From Candidatus Krumholzibacteriia bacterium (lineage in GTDB: Bacteria > Krumholzibacteriota > Krumholzibacteriia > LZORAL124-64-63), in the NCBI GenBank assembly GCA_028718575.1, contig JAQULN010000045.1, positions 1 to 11,859 on the forward strand: a DNA stretch of 11,859 bases, given 5' to 3'. This document shows, one piece after another, positions 6,462-11,859 of the stretch. Position 1 is the first letter of the stretch. Every line of letters starts with the position of its first letter. Below the pieces are notes generated by a model. It had not been told where the DNA came from and searched no databases. It saw nothing but the letters and a program-made list of their open reading frames with translations. A program made the translations under genes and the position numbers.

Positions 6462-8387
6462 ATGCCCAGAATGCTCAAATTCCTGACACTGACCGCCGTG
6501 CTGCTTCCAGTCGCGGTCGGCGCCCAACCGACGGCTACCGTTCTTCTGAAGAACAACGTCGACCTGCCCGGCGGACCCGCGGGCAATCCCGTCACATCCA
6601 TCACCACGCCCGCCGCCAACCACGGCGGCGGCTACTGTTTCGGTGTCGTCACGACCGGCACCGAAGGCACGATCAGCCGCTTCTGGGGCAACGCGATCGA
6701 CGGCCCGGGCGCGCTGATCCGCAGCGAAGGCACGATCGGCATCTTCGAGCAGACCGCATTCGAGACGTTCTACGGGTTCAGCAACGAGGGTGAGGTCGCC
6801 TACAGCCCCACGTGCAACAACCTCGACAGCGGTTCAACGGGTCTGGATTCGGTCTGGTACGGCGACTTCCCGATCGCGGTCGAGGAAGAAGTGATTCCGC
6901 ATCTCGAAGGATGGTTCTGGCGCTTCGCGAGCCGGCCGGGCACGACCGGCGACGGTATCCCCTACTTCGTCGGCGGCATCACCTCGGTCCAGGGCGGCAG
7001 CACCCAGAATCGCGGCCTGTTCTACGGCTGGGACGGCGCGCCGGTCCTGTTGGGCGGCGACATGGTCGACGGCCTCGACCAGCCGCTGGACACGGGCACC
7101 GCGGTGACCTTCGACTTCCGGTACTCCGCGTACGGCACTCATTACATCGCCCCGGTCGTCACCACTGGTCCGACAGCGACGAATCGCCACGTGGTGATCG
7201 ACGGCGCCGTGATCCTGATCGACGGCATGCCGGTCAGCCGGGGTTCGCCGGTGCCAGCGGCGGCGGGCGGCCTGCCGGGCGAGAACTGGGAGAACTTCGA
7301 TTCCATGGGGATCACCGAGTCCGGTTATTACATGTTCACCGGCGACACCTCCGGTCCCACCGCCACCGATGAGTTCGTGGTCGTCAACGGCATGATCGTC
7401 CTGCGCGAGGGCGACCTCGTGGGCGGCTATCCGCTCGCCGGCGCGATCGAGCGAGCCTACATGAACAACAACGGCGACTGGGCCGTGGCCTGGTTCGTCA
7501 ACGATGGCGGCACCAATCGCGAAGTACTGATCTTCAACGGCGACATCATGCTCAAGCGCGACGACCTGGTCGATTTCGACGGCGACGGCGTGCCCGATCC
7601 CGGTCATACGCTCACCGACATGACTGGCATCGCCGCGCTGGCGGTCGGCGACCGCCAGCCGGACGGACGGGCGGCGGTCTACTTCGTGGCCGACCTGACC
7701 GTGCCGGACTTCGTCGCCGTGGATTCCCTGCCGGGAGAGATCGTCGATCCGGAGGCCGCCGGGCGGACCGAGCCCGACAGCGAGCCCGCGCGCGGAACCG
7801 TGCGAGCCGGACTGGTCGTCCGCAGCGAAGCGGTCGTACCGGTGCTGCTGTCCGGTTTCGAGGTCGTTGCGGCGCAGTCCGGCGCGGACCTCAGTTGGGT
7901 CGCTTACGGCGCGATGCCCGGCGAGTTCGAGCTGATCGCGCAGCGCGGCGCCCAGAGCTGGCCGGTCGCCTTCACGACCGACGGCGCGGGCCGCTACCAC
8001 GCTCACGACCTGCTCGCCAACGGCACGGTGACGTACTCGCTCTATCTGCGCAACGGCAGCCAGACCGTCCTGCTCGAGAGCAAGACCATCGAACTGGCGG
8101 TGCCGGCAGCCGGCTTGCAGCTGCTGGGTGCGTTCCCCAATCCGTTCAACCCGCAGACGAACGTGGTGTTCGCGGTCGGCCGCGCGCAGCAAGTGCACGT
8201 GGCGGTGCACGGTCTGGACGGACGGCTGGTGACCGTACTCGCGGACCGCGTATTCCCGAGCGGCCGTCATCAGACCGCCTGGGACGGCTGCGACCAGGCG
8301 GGTCGCCCCGTGCCGTCAGGGACGTACCTGGCCCGGATCCAGGGAGCGGACGGAACCCAGACGGGCAAGCTGATGCTGGTGAAGTGA
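6462..8387 (+). CDS. Secreted repeat protein with FlgD-like/type IX-sorting-like C-terminal domain
   Basis: This is a 641-aa exported protein. A signal peptide is clear, with a hydrophobic core at residues 6-19 and likely cleavage at VGA|QP after residue 21. Residues about 60-400 hold degenerate repeats of roughly 60-100 residues. Each has an N/S..G.xxA-like strand (108, 212, 284, 335) and a unit resembling FNG..VLL.GD.V.G (183, 232, 303, 353), which is reminiscent of the NxxGxxAF repeats of predicted beta-propellers. DFDGDGVPDPG (371-381) looks like a calcium-binding loop. Residues about 463-548 look like a fibronectin/Ig-like strand domain. The end (557-641: PNPFNPQTNV, HGLDGRLV, WDGCDQAGRPVPSGTY, GKLMLVK) is the FlgD-Ig/por-type sorting domain. 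It is thus probably a surface or released protein. Ligand and function are unknown. AAGGAGG lies 6 nt before the ATG. Confidence 0.88.
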   Translation: MPRMLKFLTLTAVLLPVAVGAQPTATVLLKNNVDLPGGPAGNPVTSITTPAANHGGGYCFGVVTTGTEGTISRFWGNAIDGPGALIRSEGTIGIFEQTAFETFYGFSNEGEVAYSPTCNNLDSGSTGLDSVWYGDFPIAVEEEVIPHLEGWFWRFASRPGTTGDGIPYFVGGITSVQGGSTQNRGLFYGWDGAPVLLGGDMVDGLDQPLDTGTAVTFDFRYSAYGTHYIAPVVTTGPTATNRHVVIDGAVILIDGMPVSRGSPVPAAAGGLPGENWENFDSMGITESGYYMFTGDTSGPTATDEFVVVNGMIVLREGDLVGGYPLAGAIERAYMNNNGDWAVAWFVNDGGTNREVLIFNGDIMLKRDDLVDFDGDGVPDPGHTLTDMTGIAALAVGDRQPDGRAAVYFVADLTVPDFVAVDSLPGEIVDPEAAGRTEPDSEPARGTVRAGLVVRSEAVVPVLLSGFEVVAAQSGADLSWVAYGAMPGEFELIAQRGAQSWPVAFTTDGAGRYHAHDLLANGTVTYSLYLRNGSQTVLLESKTIELAVPAAGLQLLGAFPNPFNPQTNVVFAVGRAQQVHVAVHGLDGRLVTVLADRVFPSGRHQTAWDGCDQAGRPVPSGTYLARIQGADGTQTGKLMLVK

Positions 8388-8439
8388 CACGGCGGTCCTT
8401 CATGAATAATCCGGGTTAAGGGTGGAAGAGTAGACATCT

Positions 8440-8466
8440 GGGCCGGATCCACCGTGGGTCCGGCCC
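8440..8466 (+). terminator. Strong GC hairpin between two secreted-protein genes
   Basis: GGGCCGGA (8440-8447) pairs perfectly with TCCGGCCC (8459-8466), and the stem continues inward through TCCA/TGGG (one G-T wobble) to a 3-nt loop, about 12 bp in all. It lies 52 nt after one stop and 38 nt before the next ATG. No T-run follows, so it may be a terminator of the U-less type or a structured leader for the downstream gene. Confidence 0.5.
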
Positions 8467-8504
8467 TGAACGAACGGCACTCGCTGACAAGGAGGAATGG
8501 GACG

Positions 8505-9188
8505 ATGCAACGCGGTCGCAACCTGCCGGCGGTCTCCTGGTTCTGTGCATGGCTCTTGTTCTTCGCAGTCGCTCCGGGCCGAGCCGCCGATACGATGCTC
8601 GGTCTCGGCCTGGGGGCCACCGCGGGATTCGGCGTTCAGGCCGACCTGACGTTCGAACATTTCACGCGCGATCTGCCGCTTTCCCTGCGGTTATCCGGTG
8701 CTTACTCCAGTCGCGACGCCGGCAAGGCCCTCGACGCGCGCCGGGTCTTCATCAACGACAACACCAACGGCACGCCGCAGGAATCCGCACACACCTGGCA
8801 GCTGCGCCTGGACTTGCTGCTGCCCATTGCGCGCCTCGGCGAGACTCCGGTGCGCCTGGGCATCGGGCCGCGCAAGGCGTTTTTCACGGGCACCTTCGAC
8901 TTCGTCGGCGGTAACGAGAAATTCGACGCGACCAGCAGCCCCTGGGGCGTGGGCGCGATCCTGGACGCCGGTTTCGCGGTGAGCGACAACCTGGATTTCT
9001 GTCTGCAGCTGGGCCTCGATCACTACTTCGACGCGCGACTCGAGGGCCACGACACCGCCTACGAGCCGGACGGCGACCACGTCAACGCCCGCCGCGACTA
9101 CGGCTGGGAACAGGCCGACGACGCGATCAACCAGCCGGCCCTCGAGTGGTTCGGGTTGATCGGGCTGCGCATGCGATTGGGGAAGTAG
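8505..9188 (+). CDS. Putative small outer-membrane beta-barrel protein
   Basis: This is a 227-aa protein with a signal peptide (hydrophobic residues about 9-24, likely cleavage at GRA|AD after residue 28). The mature part has alternating amphipathic strands rich in Gly and aromatic residues: MLGLGLGATAGFGVQADLTF, LPLSLRLSGAYS, WQLRLDLLLPIA, PVRLGIGPR, SPWGVGAILDAGFAV and LEWFGLIGLRMRLGK. This pattern suggests an eight-strand or similar barrel. Low-complexity polar loops lie between the strands. It does not end in Phe or Tyr, the usual barrel signal in proteobacteria. Start ATG 8505 follows AAGGAGG at a good distance; an upstream in-frame ATG at 8454 lies in the hairpin and is not used. I do not recognise a named family; the barrel call rests on strand pattern only. 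Confidence 0.7.
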   Translation: MQRGRNLPAVSWFCAWLLFFAVAPGRAADTMLGLGLGATAGFGVQADLTFEHFTRDLPLSLRLSGAYSSRDAGKALDARRVFINDNTNGTPQESAHTWQLRLDLLLPIARLGETPVRLGIGPRKAFFTGTFDFVGGNEKFDATSSPWGVGAILDAGFAVSDNLDFCLQLGLDHYFDARLEGHDTAYEPDGDHVNARRDYGWEQADDAINQPALEWFGLIGLRMRLGK

Positions 9189-9310
9189 AGCGCTCGCTCA
9201 AAGCGCCGACCGCGCCGTCCGAACAACGACATACCCGTCGTCGCGTCCCGACTTGAAAAAAGCATACCTTCACATCAAACCAGGCAGCTTTCACGCCCGA
9301 TCGATCGGCA

Positions 9311-9339
9311 TTGACCATACTGCATTTCTCTGGCATCAT
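9311..9339 (+). promoter_or_regulatory. Candidate sigma-70 promoter for the radical SAM gene
   Basis: TTGACC (9311-9316) is followed after exactly 17 nt by CATCAT (9334-9339), which is preceded by TGG (9331-9333) as an extended -10. The pair lies 25 nt upstream of the ATG at 9365 and follows 120 bp without coding sequence. The -35 is good (5/6); the -10 is weak (4/6). Confidence 0.45.
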
Positions 9340-9364
9340 CCGCGAGAGACCGAGGACCAACGTC

Positions 9365-10414
9365 ATGGCCCGCAAGGTTTCCCGGCGTGATTTCGTCAGA
9401 TCCACCGCCTGTGCCGCGCTGGCGGAAGCGGGGGCCGTGTTCTGGTGCCGGCAGAACGGGGTCTGCGCCGGCCCCCAGGCTGATTCAGCCATGACCGCGA
9501 GCTTCGAACCAGGCTACCTCGCGTTGCATCGCTCCGGCGAACTGCGCCGTCGGGCGGACAGGCTCTGGGGTATGCTCGCCGCTTGCGAGATCTGCCCGCG
9601 CTGCTGCGGCGTCGATCGTTTGGCGGGCGAAGTCGGTTTCTGCGGCGCGTCCGCCGAACTGGTCATCTCCTCCTACCACGCGCATTTCGGCGAGGAGACG
9701 CCGCTGGTCGGCCGCGGCGGTTCGGGCACCATCTTTCTCGGCCACTGCGGTCTGCGCTGTGTGTTCTGCATCAACTGGGAAACCAGCCACGAGGGAGACG
9801 GCACACCGCAGACCGTCGATGACCTCGCGGCCATGATGCTCGCCCTTCAGCGCCGGGGTTGCCACAACATCAACGTGGTGACGCCCACCCATTTCTCGCC
9901 GCATATCCTGCGCGCGCTTGATCTCGCCGTCGGTCGCGGCCTGCGCCTGCCACTGGTCTACAACACCTGCGGCTGGGAAAATCTGGAGATGCTGCGCCTT
10001 CTCGACGGCGTCGTGGATATCTACCTGCCGGACTTCAAGTACGACGCCCCCGCGATGGCAGGCCGCTATTGCGCCGGCGCCGATTCCTATCCCGAATTGG
10101 CTCGCGCCGCCCTGCTGGAAATGCACCGCCAGGTCGGCGTCGCCAAGTCCGACGCCGACGGCTTGATGCGCCGCGGCCTGATGATTCGGCATTTGGTCGT
10201 GCCCAACCGCGTCGCCGGCACGCGCGAGATCGTCCAATGGATCGCCGCCAACCTGCCGCCGGATACCTACGTCAACATCATGTCACAGTATCGGCCGATG
10301 TACCGAGCGTTCGACTATCCTGAGATCGCGCGACATCTGACGGTGCAGGAGTACGCCGAGGCGGTGCGATGGGCGCGCGAAGCCGGCCTGACGAATCTCG
10401 ACATCCAGGGTTGA
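9365..10414 (+). CDS. PflX-like radical SAM protein with twin-arginine-like N-terminus
   Basis: This 349-aa protein belongs to the family of uncharacterized pyruvate-formate-lyase-activase homologs (PflX/COG1313 type). The radical SAM cluster motif is GHCGLRCVFC (CX3CX2C, Cys128, 132, 135). Ahead of it is the family's conserved Cys block CEICPRCCGVDRLAGEVGFCG (Cys74, 77, 80, 81, 93), perhaps a second metal site. NVVTPTHFSPHIL, YNTCGW, YLPDFKYD and YVNIMSQYRP are further matches. The N-terminus SRRDFVRS (6-13) resembles a Tat export signal, and a weak hydrophobic stretch follows. That is odd, because SAM and reductants are cytoplasmic. If ATG 9491 is the true start, the protein lacks this part. 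GAGGA lies 9 nt before ATG 9365 and nothing like it precedes 9491, so I prefer 9365. The target is unknown; no formate-lyase-like gene is nearby. Confidence 0.87.
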   Translation: MARKVSRRDFVRSTACAALAEAGAVFWCRQNGVCAGPQADSAMTASFEPGYLALHRSGELRRRADRLWGMLAACEICPRCCGVDRLAGEVGFCGASAELVISSYHAHFGEETPLVGRGGSGTIFLGHCGLRCVFCINWETSHEGDGTPQTVDDLAAMMLALQRRGCHNINVVTPTHFSPHILRALDLAVGRGLRLPLVYNTCGWENLEMLRLLDGVVDIYLPDFKYDAPAMAGRYCAGADSYPELARAALLEMHRQVGVAKSDADGLMRRGLMIRHLVVPNRVAGTREIVQWIAANLPPDTYVNIMSQYRPMYRAFDYPEIARHLTVQEYAEAVRWAREAGLTNLDIQG

Positions 10415-10481
10415 CGGCTGCCTGACTTGCCCTTTCATGACCTGGACGCGCGACCGCTACGACCGCCCAGACGACAACGAC

Positions 10482-10498
10482 CGGCCGCCCGGCGGCCG
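10482..10498 (+). terminator. Perfect GC palindrome after the radical SAM gene
   Basis: CGGCCGCC (10482-10489) and GGCGGCCG (10491-10498) are perfect inverted 8-bp arms around one base. The hairpin lies 67 nt after the radical SAM stop and only 7 nt ahead of the next gene's AGGAG site. There is no T-run. It may be a U-less terminator or may affect access to the ribosome site. Confidence 0.4.
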
Positions 10499-10515
10499 TG
10501 CCCCAGGAGACGACC

Positions 10516-11106
10516 ATGGCCAAGCTGGCTCTGACCGTGACGCTCATGACCGTCCTGTCGTTCAGCTCTGCGGCAGCGGAAACGACGGTGTCGATCGCCA
10601 CCCACGACGTGTTCTTCGAGAACCTGCGCGCCCTGTGCGGCCGGGCCTTTGCAGGCAGGGTCGTCGAGGGAAACGCGAGCGACAGTGCCTTCGCCGCGGA
10701 GCGGTTGGTCATGCATGTGCGGGAGTGCGGCGAGCATGTGATCAAGATCCCGTTCCACGTGGGCGAGGACCGCTCGCGCACGTGGGTCCTGACCCGGACG
10801 GGCTCAGGATTGCAGCTCAAGCACGATCACCGGCACGAAGACGGCAGCAGCGACGCGATGACCATGTACGGCGGCCACACCGCCGATGCCGGCTGGCCGA
10901 CGGCACAATCATTCCCCGCCGACCAGTACTCCAAGGAGATATTCGTGACAGGCGGCATCCCCCAGTCCGTCGGCAACACCTGGCACCTCTACCTCTACCC
11001 CGAAACCTTCACCTACCGCCTGACCCGCGAGGGCCGCGAGTTACGTGTCGACTTCGATCTGACTCAACCGGTGCCGGCGCCGCCGGCGCCCTGGGGGCAC
11101 CGTTAG
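10516..11106 (+). CDS. Secreted protein of unknown function
   Basis: This is a 196-aa protein with a classic signal peptide (hydrophobic core about residues 4-17, likely cleavage at AAA|ET after residue 22). The mature part has one Cys pair candidate (LCGRAF and RECGEH), IPFHVGEDRSRTWVLTR (74-90), a His-rich LKHDHRHEDGS (95-105) and the end RVDFDLTQPVPAPPAPWGHR. The text pattern resembles a conserved uncharacterized exported protein that I recall from several Gram-negative groups, in which HVGEDRSRTW and KHDHRHEDG are kept. The conserved His/Asp cluster could bind metal, but this is speculation. ATG 10516 is chosen because AGGAG precedes it by 6 nt and the signal peptide starts there; an in-frame GTG lies at 10498. 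The periplasm or cell surface is the likely location. Confidence 0.8.
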   Translation: MAKLALTVTLMTVLSFSSAAAETTVSIATHDVFFENLRALCGRAFAGRVVEGNASDSAFAAERLVMHVRECGEHVIKIPFHVGEDRSRTWVLTRTGSGLQLKHDHRHEDGSSDAMTMYGGHTADAGWPTAQSFPADQYSKEIFVTGGIPQSVGNTWHLYLYPETFTYRLTREGRELRVDFDLTQPVPAPPAPWGHR

Positions 11107-11160
11107 CGCGGCGCTGGGCCGGGCGGCCGGCAGTTGGAGCGGCGGCCAGCGCCGAACGGC

Positions 11161-11190
11161 AACGCGGTCGGCCTCAGGGCCGACCGCGTT
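11161..11190. terminator. Bidirectional terminator hairpin between convergent genes
   Basis: The arms 11161-11173 (AACGCGGTCGGCC) and 11178-11190 are perfect 13-bp complements around a TCAG loop. The hairpin lies 54 nt after the stop of the secreted-protein gene and 19 nt after the stop of the DUF4332 gene on the other strand. The A/T ends give two Ts after the stem in either direction. Position and strength make termination for both genes likely. Confidence 0.75.
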
Positions 11191-11209
11191 GATGCGTTCA
11201 GGCCGATGA

Positions 11210-11617
11210 TCAATGAGAGATGCGCGGCTCCATCTTCTTGGCCTGCTCGATCCAACCCGCTACGGTGGCGGCGGCGGGCGATGTCCGGGCCAGTTTCTTC
11301 TTTTCGTTCACGTCCGCAATCGTCGACGCCAGATTCTCGGCATTGCGGGTGCGAAGTTCCTTGACGGTGTCGACGCCGGCCATTTCCAGCAGCTCGGAGA
11401 ACTGAGAGCCCACGCCCGAGATGCGCATGAGGTCGGCGCGGTTGGCCCACTTCAGCAGCACGGCCGTGCTCAGGCCGGTGGCGTCGGCGACGGCCTTGCG
11501 CCCCGAAGGCGTCGCACAGCGGGTGAGCAGGTCGTCGGTCGTGGAGATCTTGGCGGCAGCCAGCTTCTCGGCGTAGACGGGGCCGATGCCTTCGATGTCG
11601 GTGATCTTGTAACTCAT
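11210..11617 (-). CDS. DUF4332 helix-hairpin-helix protein
   Basis: This is a 135-aa soluble protein with two helix-hairpin-helix-like elements. The first is YKITDIEGIGPVYAEKLAAA (3-22), followed by STTDDLLTRCATPSGRKAVA. The second is LMRISGVGSQFSELLEMAGVDTVKELRTR (about 63-91). The end, VAGWIEQAKKMEPRI, fits full-length DUF4332 proteins. The GIGP.YA.KL and GVG..F.ELL hairpins resemble those in DNA-binding proteins and RNA polymerase alpha, so nucleic-acid binding is possible, but the family has no proven role that I know. ATG 11617 is preceded by AAGGATGG about 10 nt away. An ATG at 11629 would put the ribosome site too close. It is probably co-transcribed with the partial gene 58 nt upstream. 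Confidence 0.9.
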   Translation of the reverse strand: MSYKITDIEGIGPVYAEKLAAAKISTTDDLLTRCATPSGRKAVADATGLSTAVLLKWANRADLMRISGVGSQFSELLEMAGVDTVKELRTRNAENLASTIADVNEKKKLARTSPAAATVAGWIEQAKKMEPRISH

Positions 11618-11640
11618 TGCGATGACCATCCTTCGGTTGT

Positions 11641-11654
11641 GGGCGACGTCGCCC
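11641..11654. repeat. Perfect 14-bp palindrome between the DUF2780-like and DUF4332 genes
   Basis: GGGCGACGTCGCCC reads the same on both strands and lies in the 58-nt gap between two minus-strand genes, just upstream of the DUF4332 ribosome site. It could be a protein-binding site, a weak attenuating hairpin or chance in GC-rich DNA. Confidence 0.35.
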
Positions 11655-11675
11655 GGGGCTATGGACGTGAATCGC

Positions 11676-11858
11676 TCAACCAAACATCTTGGCGAGCTGG
11701 GGAAGCGATTGTAGTACACGACCGACCAATTCTCTGCCGGCGTGCCCGCGCGCGAAGTTCACGAAGAAATTGACGAACTTGGCGCCGGCCTCGGCCCCGA
11801 GGCCTGACTCTTTGAGCACGTCTGCCACACCAAGGCTCTGACCGATGGACCCTCCCAG
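11676..11858 (-). CDS. C-terminal end of a small DUF2780-like protein (5' end beyond window)
   Basis: An open frame enters from the right edge and ends at TGA 11678-11676; 60 codons are visible. The translated end contains LGVADVLKESGLG, AGAKFVNFFVNFA and LVGRVLQSLPQLAKMFG, an amphipathic helical pattern. From memory it is like the C-terminus of DUF2780 proteins, in which a helix with a K(F)V...V pattern is followed by a Gly-rich turn and a final helix. No membrane segment or signal peptide can be judged because the start is missing. It is co-directional with the DUF4332 gene, 58 nt ahead of it. The coding call rests on the uninterrupted frame and sensible composition; the family call is tentative. 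Confidence 0.65.
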   Translation of the reverse strand: MGGSIGQSLGVADVLKESGLGAEAGAKFVNFFVNFARGHAGRELVGRVLQSLPQLAKMFG

Positions 11859-11859
11859 C

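Noticed and set aside
6834..8270. 478-codon open frame on the minus strand opposite the secreted repeat protein
   Set aside because: Its composition (many His, Arg, Val and Asp without domain pattern) is what GC-rich antisense frames give; the plus-strand gene has a ribosome site, signal peptide and recognisable domains.
9189..9310. A possible small gene between the barrel gene and the radical SAM promoter
   Set aside because: No ribosome site with a start and a sensible frame was found; the stretch is only 122 nt and looks like leader sequence.
1..11859. CRISPR arrays, tRNA or rRNA genes, insertion sequences, phage genes
   Set aside because: No regularly spaced direct repeats, cloverleaf sequence, rRNA motif, transposase or integrase reading frame was seen on either strand.

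Overview
The window is GC-rich bacterial DNA, dense with genes on both strands. It is most likely from a bacterium of the FCB superphylum, possibly a lineage of the Krumholzibacteriota/Eisenbacteria/Latescibacterota type. The main evidence is the secreted protein at 6462-8387. It ends in the FlgD-like/type IX-sorting-like C-terminal domain (PNPFNP ... GRLV ... WDG.D..G..V.SGTY ... K.MLVK) that is typical of these groups. This placement is inference; there is no rRNA or tRNA in the window to settle it.

Left part, all on the minus strand. A four-gene operon reads from about 5684 down to 1042: an Lrp/AsnC regulator, a PLP-dependent Cys/Met-metabolism enzyme, threonine synthase (thrC) and an ApgM-type phosphoglycerate-mutase homolog. 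Junctions are 2 nt, 4 nt and a 4-nt GTGA overlap. The order suggests a homoserine branch-point module: the PLP enzyme handles the sulfur/methionine side, ThrC makes threonine from phosphohomoserine, and the ApgM-like protein is the likely alternative homoserine kinase. The PLP gene carries one in-frame TAA at codon 68 and is otherwise intact. Further left, a separate minus-strand unit starts with mrpE and continues with mrpF, which is cut by the window edge. Both are subunits of an Mrp-type cation/proton antiporter.

Middle part, all on the plus strand. An AT-rich leader with a small dyad separates lrp from a divergent 131-aa zinc-ribbon protein. Then come a 641-aa secreted repeat protein with the FlgD-like C-terminus, a small putative outer-membrane beta-barrel, a PflX-like radical SAM protein with an unexpected twin-arginine-like N-terminus, and a 196-aa secreted protein of unknown function. 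Each of the last four has its own strong or fair ribosome binding site. GC-rich perfect hairpins sit just upstream of the barrel gene and the 196-aa gene.

Right end. A 13-bp-stem hairpin separates the plus-strand block from a convergent minus-strand pair: a DUF4332 helix-hairpin-helix protein and, upstream of it, the last 60 codons of a small protein resembling DUF2780. No rRNA, tRNA, CRISPR array, insertion sequence or attachment site was found. No stretch longer than 300 bases lacks a gene.
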